Of a DNA stretch of 64,000 nucleotides, positions 26,198-35,400 are shown in pieces. Every line of letters starts with the position of its first letter. Position 1 is the first letter of the stretch. The notes beneath the pieces are model-generated. The model was not told where the DNA came from. It searched no databases and saw only the letters and a program-made list of their open reading frames with translations. The stretch spans positions 1-64,000 of the forward strand of contig JAZTYY010000005.1 in NCBI GenBank assembly GCA_045637205.1, read 5' to 3'. This DNA is from RGIG4608 sp045637205. Its GTDB lineage: Bacteria > Bacillota > Clostridia > Oscillospirales > CAG-272. Position numbers and translations under genes: made by a program.

Positions 26198-26300
26198 AAC
26201 TTACCAACTTTTATTAAAACCATAATTCAACAGATAAAGTGCCTATAATTTCTAATATAATGAATTTTGTACATCTATGTTATGATATTAACCGAATTCA

Positions 26301-26332
26301 ATATAGGTCGGTTGAATTCAACCGACCTATAT
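26301..26332. repeat. Perfect 32-bp palindrome
   Basis: The centre is GAATTC at 26314-26319, and both arms contain AGGTCGGTTG, the same arm as the terminator at 20757-20790. It sits between the downstream end of an oxidoreductase gene and nagB. No T run follows on the minus strand, so operator or RNA-processing site are alternatives to terminator. The rest of the gap 26198-26339 holds no gene. Confidence 0.7.
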
Positions 26333-26339
26333 GTTTATT

Positions 26340-27416
26340 TTACATAAATTTTACAGGCAGATCGTTTTGTGCGTGTGCAATCTCAATAATACCGATGATT
26401 TTCTTTACCTTTTCGGGATCTATATACAATTCCCTACCCTCTGTGATAGCATGGTACACATCCTCATATAGCTTCTCCGTACCAACATCAAAAGCAGTGC
26501 CCGTATAGGTTCCCTTTTCTTCGTGAACCACAAGTTTTTCACTACAATATATCGGTTTGCCGTTTTCATCCTGCAATGAAGCCTCAACGAGAGGTCTTTC
26601 TACGTTTTCACCGTCAACGATATACTTATACTCGTATGCAGTTGGTGTTGCTTTGTAACAACCCTTATCGCCCTGAATCTTAATATTATAACCCGAGTAG
26701 CACTCAGTATTGTTTATTTCAATATCCAATACCGGTTTATTGGGAGTATCAATAATTACCTTGCAGTAATCATCAGCATCACCGCTGGACATGGCAGTAT
26801 TACCAAGTTTGCTGTAAACCACCTTAGCGTTCTCATCAAAATCAAGGAATCCAAGAGCTATTCCAAAGGGGTGAGGGCCCGTATTATATGCATTTCCGCC
26901 CATCTTCTTCTGCATTGTCTGCCAGTCCCATCTGCGGGCAAAGGCATTGAATCGAATGCTTATCTGTCTAACAGTACCAAATTTGCCTTCAGCAATCAAT
27001 CTAAGAGCATCCTGGTAGTAAGGTGCAAAGAAAGTCTGCTGGAATACTGCGAGAAGAACGTTATTTTTCTTAGCAGTATTGATAAGGTCGCTGCACTCAA
27101 CCTGATTTCTTGCAAATGGCTTTTCAACTAAGACATTAAATCCATGCTCCAACAAATCTTTAGTGATTGCATAATGCATATCGGAATATGTAGCATTAAC
27201 AACAAGATCTATATCATTATGACCGAAAAGCTCCTGATATGTTTCAAAAACCTCACAACCGGGATATCTTTCCAGAGATACGTTTCTTCTTCTTTCGTCC
27301 ATATCCACTACGTAGGCAACATCATACCACTTATTTCTGTCTGATAAAAAGAAGGTACCGTGAATATCCTTTCCACTTCTTCCCTGACCAATAATAGCAA
27401 CTCTTAATTTTTTCAT
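26340..27416 (-). CDS. Gfo/Idh/MocA family oxidoreductase (copy 1)
   Basis: This 358-residue NAD(P)-dependent sugar dehydrogenase has an N-terminal Rossmann fold (IGQGRSGKD, residues about 9-17), the family motif VEKPFA (about residues 97-102) and a C-terminal alpha/beta substrate domain. Enzymes of this family oxidise, epimerise or dehydrate sugars and inositols. AAAGGA lies 8 bases before the ATG. It follows another oxidoreductase of the family by 20 bases in the same operon. The reaction is not predictable. Confidence 0.85.
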   Translation of the reverse strand: MKKLRVAIIGQGRSGKDIHGTFFLSDRNKWYDVAYVVDMDERRRNVSLERYPGCEVFETYQELFGHNDIDLVVNATYSDMHYAITKDLLEHGFNVLVEKPFARNQVECSDLINTAKKNNVLLAVFQQTFFAPYYQDALRLIAEGKFGTVRQISIRFNAFARRWDWQTMQKKMGGNAYNTGPHPFGIALGFLDFDENAKVVYSKLGNTAMSSGDADDYCKVIIDTPNKPVLDIEINNTECYSGYNIKIQGDKGCYKATPTAYEYKYIVDGENVERPLVEASLQDENGKPIYCSEKLVVHEEKGTYTGTAFDVGTEKLYEDVYHAITEGRELYIDPEKVKKIIGIIEIAHAQNDLPVKFM

Positions 27417-27436
27417 CTCATTTATCCTTTCTGTTC

Positions 27437-28312
27437 TTAAATGTCTATCGCATGTATAGTTTCTTCTTGTCCAGATTCCATAGAACGCTTAATAGCATTC
27501 ATAACGAATACGGGCATAATAAATTCTTTATAGTCAATTTTTTGCTCAGCACCGCTAAGAAGCTCATAAAATGCATCAAACTCCTTAACAAAGCAATCGT
27601 TACCTATCACAAAAGAATCTTGCTGTGCAGAATTCTCTGCCATTCTCATAACATAATAGAATTTATAATTGTCATTCACAAACAGACCCGTAACATCAAA
27701 ATTATCATATCTAAATGTAACCGTAATATCATTGTTGTTTTGATGCGCAATTACACTTCTAAGATCATATCCAAATGTAAACAATGTAATTTCAACCAAG
27801 TGTTGAGAATAGAAAAAGAATCCGCCGTGTGGATTATTCATATTTACGGGGCATCTTACATATCCACCGAGAGTTCTTCCGTCAACATTTTCTGCCACAA
27901 GACGCTTGGCTTCCCTTACCCACTCTGCGTGAATACAGGATGATCCGCCCGTGAGCTTAACACCATTTTCTTTGCAAAGTCTGATAAGCTCCATAGAATC
28001 TTCCTCGGAAATAGTAATTGGCTTGTCCATAAACACCGACACACCCTGCTTCAAGTATGGCAAAGCATACTTAAGATGTCTTGCACCATCGCGAGCGGTA
28101 ACAACAACACCGTCAACCTCTCCCGCTTTATCTCCAAAATCCTCTAACACAGGAACTCCGTGATTTTGATTGAGCTTTTCTGCCGCCTCTATTTCGTGGC
28201 TATAAGCCCCCACTGATTCAATATCGCTATATTTTTCGAGATTGTTCTTAATAATGTCCAAAAATATAGCAGAATGAGAATTTTCGCATCCCAAAAAAAC
28301 TATTTTTTTCAT
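27437..28312 (-). CDS. Gfo/Idh/MocA family oxidoreductase (copy 2)
   Basis: This shorter (291-residue) member has an atypical nucleotide motif (FLGCENSHSA, about residues 5-14) in place of GxGxxG, a VDGVVVTARDG strand and the conserved Lys in FMDKPIT (about 93-99). The C-terminal half is compact. The unusual first loop suggests a divergent cofactor mode or a non-redox role. GAGGTG precedes the ATG. The gene is between a DUF624-like membrane protein and copy 1. Confidence 0.78.
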   Translation of the reverse strand: MKKIVFLGCENSHSAIFLDIIKNNLEKYSDIESVGAYSHEIEAAEKLNQNHGVPVLEDFGDKAGEVDGVVVTARDGARHLKYALPYLKQGVSVFMDKPITISEEDSMELIRLCKENGVKLTGGSSCIHAEWVREAKRLVAENVDGRTLGGYVRCPVNMNNPHGGFFFYSQHLVEITLFTFGYDLRSVIAHQNNNDITVTFRYDNFDVTGLFVNDNYKFYYVMRMAENSAQQDSFVIGNDCFVKEFDAFYELLSGAEQKIDYKEFIMPVFVMNAIKRSMESGQEETIHAIDI

Positions 28313-28340
28313 AAAACACCTCTTTAAGTATATTTATATA

Positions 28341-29222
28341 TTAATCATCTTCATTCCAAATTGTACCTCGACCGACAAGGTCGGAAAAATATTTGCTGTT
28401 AATATGCTCATCCATAAGATTATACATAAACAAGCAGAATCCTATCATAATAAATCCACCGAGAATGGAATACATCAATCTGATAATAAGATTTGGATAA
28501 AAACCAAGCTCTGACATCATAACAAATGGCAAAACCAACGCAACCGCCAAAAGTAATATGATAAAATACTTTTTCATCATCAACGCAAGCGCTGTTTTGA
28601 CATTTTGCATAAACGTATTGCTATAAATCGGAATACATACGCAAACAATCAAAACCATAGGTATTAAGATCAAACCATTTAGTGCCGCAGGTAAAAACAA
28701 AAGAACTGAATAATTGCTATCTCCTACCACATATGACATATTTATTAAATATGTGCAAACAAAGTTAGCTGTGGAAAGCAAGAGTGCTGTCAAAGCACAT
28801 TGCTTAAAGTTTTGTTTAATACCTATCAAGAAATCGTGCTTTAGCGAAACATTTTCGATCCAACAATACTGACGCACTATTCTCAAAAGGCCTGAAAATC
28901 CAATTGAAAAAATAATCAAAAGCGGAATCTTAATTAAAGCAAACAAATTCTTTATTGAAACAACACTATAAGCTATCGCATCAATATCTGCCTGCGCCAT
29001 ATTGCTATTTACGTTGGAGCTGATACTCGTAACATAAATATTCTCAAATAGATCGAGCGCGTGAAGAGGAAGCGAAAACACAAGAAGAATAAGTCCGATA
29101 TAGAACACTCTTGCGGTATGCAAATGCAAGATATCTCTAAACACCTGCTTCCTCGTGGTCGGCATCATATTTATACTATAATTCTCCGATGCCTTTTTCT
29201 GTTTAAAAAAATTAAATCTCAT
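28341..29222 (-). CDS. Polytopic membrane protein, DUF624/YesL-like
   Basis: The 293-residue protein has about six hydrophobic segments (around residues 38-58, 95-120, 143-163, 175-205, 222-245 and 250-275) and a basic, cytoplasmic N-terminus. It resembles the YesL/DUF624 membrane proteins commonly encoded with carbohydrate ABC transporters, though without a decisive motif. It starts 3 bases after the stop of the ABC ATPase and may form a unit with it, for example as a membrane partner. Function not established. Confidence 0.55.
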   Translation of the reverse strand: MRFNFFKQKKASENYSINMMPTTRKQVFRDILHLHTARVFYIGLILLVFSLPLHALDLFENIYVTSISSNVNSNMAQADIDAIAYSVVSIKNLFALIKIPLLIIFSIGFSGLLRIVRQYCWIENVSLKHDFLIGIKQNFKQCALTALLLSTANFVCTYLINMSYVVGDSNYSVLLFLPAALNGLILIPMVLIVCVCIPIYSNTFMQNVKTALALMMKKYFIILLLAVALVLPFVMMSELGFYPNLIIRLMYSILGGFIMIGFCLFMYNLMDEHINSKYFSDLVGRGTIWNEDD

Positions 29223-29225
29223 AAA

Positions 29226-29909
29226 TCAAACAATTTCCTTATATTCATCGGGAGAGTATGAATTGACTATTTTTCCATCATCAATCTTGATTATTCTATC
29301 TGCAATCAATATTGCATCGTCAATATCATGTGTAACATACACAAGAGTTGGATTGTATTCTTTATAATAATTCAATACCAACTTGCGCATTTTTCGTCTT
29401 GTTTCAATATCAAGATTTGAAAAAGGTTCATCAAGCAAAATGATACTCGGCTTTTTCACAAACGCCCTTGCCAAAGCAACAAGCTGTTGCTGACCGCCTG
29501 AAAGCTGAAACGGCTTTCTTGTGAGTAAATAGGTCAATCCAAATCTTTTTGCCACTTCTCTGACCATTCGATTGATTTCTTCATACTTGACCTTTGAATT
29601 AGTCAGAGGATATGCAATATTTTCAAATACGGTGAGATGCGGATACAAAACGTATTCCTGATTTACATACGCCATATCATTGCTGCGTTTATTAAACTCA
29701 GATACATCCCTGCCGTCGATCAATAGATCTCCCTCTGTATATTTAAGCATTCCTGCTATTGCTTTAAGAAGTGTTGTTTTTCCGCAACCCGATTCACCAA
29801 TTACAACCAGAGTTTGCCCTGTGGGAATAGATAAATCGATATTATCAAGCACCAATAGGTGTCCGCCTTTTACTTTGTAATAGCAAGAAAGATGCTTCAA
29901 TTCAATCAT
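29226..29909 (-). CDS. ABC transporter ATPase, short MalK-like
   Basis: The 227-residue ATPase carries Walker A GESGCGKTT (about residues 38-46), a Q-loop VNQEYVLYPH, signature LSGGQQQLVA, Walker B IILLDEPFSNLD and an H-loop VTHD. It resembles the nucleotide-binding half of sugar importers but lacks the TOBE regulatory domain. Its ATG overlaps the stop of the SGNH esterase gene by four bases, and the membrane protein gene follows 3 bases later. It could form an exporter-like pair with that protein or be a second importer motor. Confidence 0.85.
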   Translation of the reverse strand: MIELKHLSCYYKVKGGHLLVLDNIDLSIPTGQTLVVIGESGCGKTTLLKAIAGMLKYTEGDLLIDGRDVSEFNKRSNDMAYVNQEYVLYPHLTVFENIAYPLTNSKVKYEEINRMVREVAKRFGLTYLLTRKPFQLSGGQQQLVALARAFVKKPSIILLDEPFSNLDIETRRKMRKLVLNYYKEYNPTLVYVTHDIDDAILIADRIIKIDDGKIVNSYSPDEYKEIV

Positions 29910-30547
29910 TCAATATTAAATCCTTCCATTTTGCCGAATTCGGTCAACCATTCATTCGCGATAATATGTGCGCCAACCGCAGTTGGATGGATGCCGTCAG
30001 ATATATAATAATCCATCGGAGCGCCTTTTGTCAATACATCAAATTTGTCTTGCAATGAAATATATCGACAACCATGAGATAAAGCAACTCTTTGAGCAAC
30101 GGAAGCATAATCCTTTATTTCGCTCATTTTTTCGTATGCATTCTCCGTTTCAGCTCCTAAAGTTACAAATGAACCCATGACTATTATTTCCACATCAGGG
30201 AGAACCTTTTTAGTATCTTCTATAATCATATTATAGAATCTTTCATATCTATCAAGTTCCACCCCATTTCCATACTTAACCTCGTGGTAAACATCGTTAG
30301 CACCGACAAGAATGGTAATAACGTCGGGAACCAAATTCCAGCAGTCTATTTTTATTCTTTGATAGATGTCAACTATTCTGTTGCCGCTGATTCCGCGGTT
30401 AAGAATTTCATATTTTTGTGGAAATCTTGTTCCAAGATATCCCTCTATAGGAAATACATAACCGTTTCCATAGCTATAAACGGTATGATCCGCATTTCTA
30501 TCGCGTCTCATATCGGTAATTGAATCTCCAATAAATAAAAGTCTCAT
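29906..30547 (-). CDS. SGNH/GDSL-family hydrolase
   Basis: The 213-residue cytoplasmic enzyme has block I FIGDSITD (Ser at about residue 7), Gly in GISGNR, Asn in LVGANDVY and the Asp/His pair in DGIHPTAVG. Family members are carbohydrate esterases or lipases. In this operon, removal of acetyl groups from sugars is a plausible role. It follows the hexosaminidase gene by 9 bases, with AAGGAG before the ATG. No signal peptide. Confidence 0.86.
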   Translation of the reverse strand: MRLLFIGDSITDMRRDRNADHTVYSYGNGYVFPIEGYLGTRFPQKYEILNRGISGNRIVDIYQRIKIDCWNLVPDVITILVGANDVYHEVKYGNGVELDRYERFYNMIIEDTKKVLPDVEIIVMGSFVTLGAETENAYEKMSEIKDYASVAQRVALSHGCRYISLQDKFDVLTKGAPMDYYISDGIHPTAVGAHIIANEWLTEFGKMEGFNIE

Positions 30548-30556
30548 ATTTTCTCC

Positions 30557-32359
30557 TTAAAGGGTATTTACAGTAACGTAATTTGCCCAGTTGTAATATG
30601 TCAAGTGCTCGTCATCGGCATCCTGCCAATTGAACGGCAATATCTCCTGTTCCAACTCCATAATTGGAGTTCCGTTTTTCAAGTATTCATCAATTCGCTG
30701 CTTACAGGTCTTAATTCTTTGAATAAGTCCGCCAATTCTAATATCTTGTATTTCAAAGCCCTGATGCTTATATTCGTCATTCCATTGAGCATACATAGCT
30801 TTATGGAATTCTTCAATACGAGAAATAAGCTCTGGACAATCAATCTCGGATATTCTGCGAAGCTTTTCCACATCGTTTGCCTTGTATGCAGCTCTTGCTT
30901 GCTTTCCAAGTAAAATTTTGATTTCAAGCACTCTGCAAAGCTGTTTTGCGGTATTAAATAAAAGCGGCAGATTTTCAACGTCAAGCGCTTCAAAATCTCT
31001 AACGTGCTTTTGCATACTCGGCAAGAAATCATCACAACAACGAGCATCCAAAAAACCACTAAAGAGATCATTATACAAATAATATTTGGTAGGACACTCT
31101 ATTCTAAGTTTGGTTTTACCCAATTCATTGGGAGTGTCAAGCAACATATACGTATCCCAATCAATATCTGTAAGTGCCTTAAATTGCTCTTTAATTTCTA
31201 ATAGGTCATATACGCCATAAAAATGAGAGGCAAAATAACAAAGCGAAGGCAAAATAGAGTATACCGAGCATTCTGAACCATTATCACCCCAACAAGTAGT
31301 AAAGAAATTCTTTATACAATGCTCTTTCATCATTGGATAAAGCGCATTAAATGTCTTAAAAGTATAATTATTATGCGGTACTATACCAATACACTTCCAA
31401 GCGGTATTAACCATCCACACTTCCCTGTTGAATTTATTGTGTTCTTTGAGCATTCTGTCATATTGCTCGGAATCCATGCTTCTGTAATCCCAATATGCTA
31501 ACGATACGTTTTCCGGCACCTTATCAATAACCTCTTGAGGGATAGGATTTTTTCCGTAGTATATACCGTCATTAACAATTCTAAAGAACATATCCGACCA
31601 CATCATCGGCTTAAATCCGTATTTTTCAGCAATTTGGCAAACTCTGTTCAAATGTTTAAGAATAATTGTAAATCTATCAACATATCCGTGCGCCTTGAGG
31701 TATCTACCAAGTCCAACCATATCCGCTTCATCCATGCCGATATTTATAATATCAGTCTTGAAGCATTTACGCATAGAAGCAAACATGTCATCAATCCATT
31801 GATACGTTTTTTCGTTATCACAAAGCAAAATATCGTTAACGTCAAACATATCTCCAAGCTCCCACCACTTCTTAGCTGCATTCATATGAGCTAAGGTCTG
31901 TATACAAGGAACGAGCTGAATATCAAATTCCGATGCATACGCATCTAATTCTCTTAATTCATCATCAGTATATCTTCCGCGAAGATAACCAAAGTATGGG
32001 CGATTTTCAATTGTATACACATCTTCCATATACAATAAAACCATATTATAGCCCATAAGTGCACTAAGCCTAATAATATTTTTAATAGTGGAAATATTCA
32101 AAACACCGTTTCGTGAGGAATCAAGCATAATCCCCATATTTTTAAGTTCACAATTTATATCAACATAAAAATCACCCTTGCCCTGATGCTTTTTAATTTC
32201 AAGCAAAGCGCGACCAAGTTGAACGTGGTTACTGTAAACGATAAGATACTTTTCCCCATTGCCCTGTACTGAACAATGATCAGAATCAAGTGTTTTTGTG
32301 AGATGTATATTATCAGCAGAGAGATTTATCTGCTCACACAATGTTTTCAATATATCCAT
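30557..32359 (-). CDS. GH20-like beta-N-acetylhexosaminidase
   Basis: The 600-residue enzyme lacks a signal peptide, so it should cleave imported oligosaccharides in the cytoplasm. The central TIM barrel shows the GH20 catalytic Asp-Glu pair in NIGMDEAD (about residues 207-214), with upstream features LVPCIQTLAHM and MMWSDMFFR. The C-terminal part (about 400-600) is helical. It is closest in style to GcnA-type hexosaminidases. AAGGTG precedes the ATG at 32359; a GTG three codons earlier is less likely. The product, GlcNAc or GalNAc, would feed the NagA/NagB enzymes of the locus. Confidence 0.8.
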   Translation of the reverse strand: MDILKTLCEQINLSADNIHLTKTLDSDHCSVQGNGEKYLIVYSNHVQLGRALLEIKKHQGKGDFYVDINCELKNMGIMLDSSRNGVLNISTIKNIIRLSALMGYNMVLLYMEDVYTIENRPYFGYLRGRYTDDELRELDAYASEFDIQLVPCIQTLAHMNAAKKWWELGDMFDVNDILLCDNEKTYQWIDDMFASMRKCFKTDIINIGMDEADMVGLGRYLKAHGYVDRFTIILKHLNRVCQIAEKYGFKPMMWSDMFFRIVNDGIYYGKNPIPQEVIDKVPENVSLAYWDYRSMDSEQYDRMLKEHNKFNREVWMVNTAWKCIGIVPHNNYTFKTFNALYPMMKEHCIKNFFTTCWGDNGSECSVYSILPSLCYFASHFYGVYDLLEIKEQFKALTDIDWDTYMLLDTPNELGKTKLRIECPTKYYLYNDLFSGFLDARCCDDFLPSMQKHVRDFEALDVENLPLLFNTAKQLCRVLEIKILLGKQARAAYKANDVEKLRRISEIDCPELISRIEEFHKAMYAQWNDEYKHQGFEIQDIRIGGLIQRIKTCKQRIDEYLKNGTPIMELEQEILPFNWQDADDEHLTYYNWANYVTVNTL

Positions 32360-32389
32360 TATTATCACCTTTTTATTTTTTGAGGTTAT

Positions 32390-32419
32390 CCTTCCCCACG
32401 GCTTGCGCCGAGGGGAAGG
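32390..32419. other. Strong intergenic hairpin before the hexosaminidase gene
   Basis: CCTTCCCC (32390-32397) pairs with GGGGAAGG (32412-32419) and encloses CGGC/GCCG around loop TTGC. There is no T run on the minus strand. It may be an mRNA processing or stabilising element between the surface-protein genes and the intracellular enzyme genes. Confidence 0.6.
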
Positions 32420-32472
32420 AATCTTGTTTAGGAGGTAGCTATGAAAACATAACTACTTAACACCATAAAATC

Positions 32473-35400
32473 TTATTTTGTTAAACCAAGAGATGTAGCA
32501 AGAGCTGCAGCTGCTTCGTTTTCCCAAAGAGCAGCCATATCTGCAAAGTTTGCATTAGTTGTTCCTGTGGGGAAGTTCGCCTTTGTCCAACCCTGGTTAT
32601 AAGGCATATATGTTGCATCGGCAGCATTTACTGCATAGCAGTTGCTGAATATAGCTGTGTTATTTGTTCCGTGAAGCTTACCGAATGCTGTACCAAGACG
32701 AAGTCCGTCAGCAATTGATGTAAGCTCTACAATAGTATTATTAATCTTTGCAGCTGCCTGAATTCTACCTGCGAGAAGACCTGCACCAAAGTTTGTAAGA
32801 TTGCTTGTTGCAGCCATACCATCCTTTGTAATAGAACCACTTACATATACGTTTTCGATTGTACCGGTCAATGCACCACCAACTATAAGAGCTGTGTTAG
32901 CCGAAACTGTACCTGTAACCTTAAGATTCTTGATCGTACCGCTTACATCTGCAAACAAGCCAATATTACCTGTATTCGCTGCAATGTTAGACAATGTATA
33001 ATTTCTACCGTCAAATTCGCCGGCAAAAATAGTACCAGTCAGACCGGAATTCTTAATTGTTACACCGTTAAGATCGATATCTTGGCCAAGCGCAAGCATA
33101 CCACTATATGTTTTACCATCAGCAGCTACTGTAAGATGATTCTTCATTTTAAGAACGTCACTTGCTGTATTGATAGTCCAAACAACCTTTGCACCCTCAA
33201 TAGTATAGATATGTGTTCCTGTTGTAACTACGATAGTAACCACACCCGAAGGCATTGTATCTGTCTTCATAGCTGCCGCGGGAATTGTAAGAGCACCGTT
33301 TGCGATGCTACCGCCAACCTCGATACCTGCAACTGTCACAGAGGAAGGAGTACCCGTAAGATCTGCATGAGAAATTACAAAGTCAGTTCCCTCTTTGTTA
33401 TTAGCATAGTAAAGAACGTCAGAAACTGTAAGAGTTACTTCGGTTTTGGTATGTCCCTGACACTTTTCTGCACACTGCTTTTCTGCGCACTCACTTGCGC
33501 AAAGTCCGCAGATTTCACAAGGATTTGCACATTCGTGATGTCCTTCGCACTTCTTTGCACATGTAGTTTCTGCACATTCACTTGCACAAAGTCCACAGAT
33601 TTCACAAGGATTTGCACAAACGTGAGGTTTGGAGGGCTCTGCAATGCCGAGAGAAACTGCGAGTGCCTTTGCAGAATCGTTCGTTGTCCAAAGCTCGTAC
33701 ATTGAATCGAAGTTTGCATTTGTGCCACCGGTGGTAAAGCTCTTCTTTACCCAACCCTGATTGTAAGGCATAAATGTTGCGTCAGCAGCATTGATTGCAT
33801 AGCAGTTTGTAAAGGAGTTTTCACTTGCAGAACCGCCGTGAAGCTTACCAAAAGCTGTAGCAAGACGAAGTCCGTCTGTCATAGAAATGATTTCAACGAT
33901 TACGTTGTTGATCTTGGCACCTGCATTAATTCTACCTGCAAGAAGACCGGCGCCAAAGTTTGTAAGATTGCTTGCAGCAGCCATTCCGTCAGCTGCAATA
34001 GTACCGCTTACGTATACGTTTTCGATTGTACCGGTTAATCCACCACCAACAAGAAGACCTGCATATGTAGAAAGAGTACCATTTACAACCTTAACATTCT
34101 TAATTGTTCCGCTTACATTGGTAAACAAACCGATATTACCACTGTTTGCAGGAAGAGACATGTTAGAAAGTGTGTAATTTCTACCGTCAAATTCACCTGC
34201 GAAGGTGTGGTTATTGGTCAAACCATGATTTTTAATTGTAACACCTGTAAGATCAATATCTGCACCAAGTGCAAGCATACCACTATATATGCTTCCGTTA
34301 AGAGTGAGATGTTCTCTCATCTTAAGGATTTCTGTTGCATTATTAAGTACCCAAACGAATGTTACGTCCTTAACGTAGTAGTTAGCATCGTTTTCAAGAA
34401 CAAGTCTGAGCTCATTTGCACCTGTTGCGATAGGAGCAGAAGCTGCCGCCAAAGCTTCCTTAGTGATGGAAACCACACCATTTTCACAGGTAAGTGTAAG
34501 CTCTACCTCTGATCCACTAACACCCATAGCATAAGCCTTAAGTGAGGTAAGAGTTGTGGGAACGCCGGAAATTGTGATAGTTGACTGATTTGCATCATTC
34601 AAATAAACTTTTTGAGCAAGGGTTGTTTCATTCTTAGTTTTAATGGCAATTTCCTTAGATACTTCGCCCCAAGTAATAGTGACTTTAGCGCCATCCGCCA
34701 ATGTGAGAAGCTGGTTTGCAGTTACCCTACCGTTGGAGACTGTAAGCTTATCGCTATTGGATGTAATTACGCACGCATTGTAGTTATTAAGTAATGCCAC
34801 TGCTTCACCAAGTGACAATTCCTTTTCTGTGGGAAGTCCCTCAAGCTCTGCCTTAAATACATCCGCAGATGACTTGAATGTCATTGTTGCAGTATCCCAA
34901 ATATCGCTGGGATATGCTACCTTCTTTTCAGAATAATAATCACTTGCAAGCAATTCGCTCATAGATGTATATCTCTGAACTGATTTGCTATACTGTGTTG
35001 CTTCATCAATAGCACCGCTACCACCGAAAAGCTTATCGGGAGAAACAACGAATACGTTTTCAAACGCACCCTTATTTGTTGCTGCTTCAAGGATACCGTA
35101 CTTTCCTTCTGGGAATCCTTCGGGAACGGAGATTGAGCAGTTTGCAACTACAACTACATTCTTAATAACATTTTTATCATTTGCCTGAACAAACAAACCA
35201 GCTGTACCGGTTACGTATCCGGTTGAAAGCTCATTAATACCAAAGTAGCAGTTTTCAAGTGTACCCATCATAGCATATGCCAAAACAGGTGCATGGCTTG
35301 TCGGAGCATTTACTTTAATATTTGTAAACGCAACGTTTTTAACTGTTGCAGTTGAAGATACGACACCAAAGATACCACCACCGGAGGAAATATTGAATCC

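Noticed and set aside
33082..33705. 207-codon plus-strand frame rich in Cys
   Set aside because: It is the antisense shadow of the Cys-rich and beta-helix part of the 1450-residue lipoprotein.
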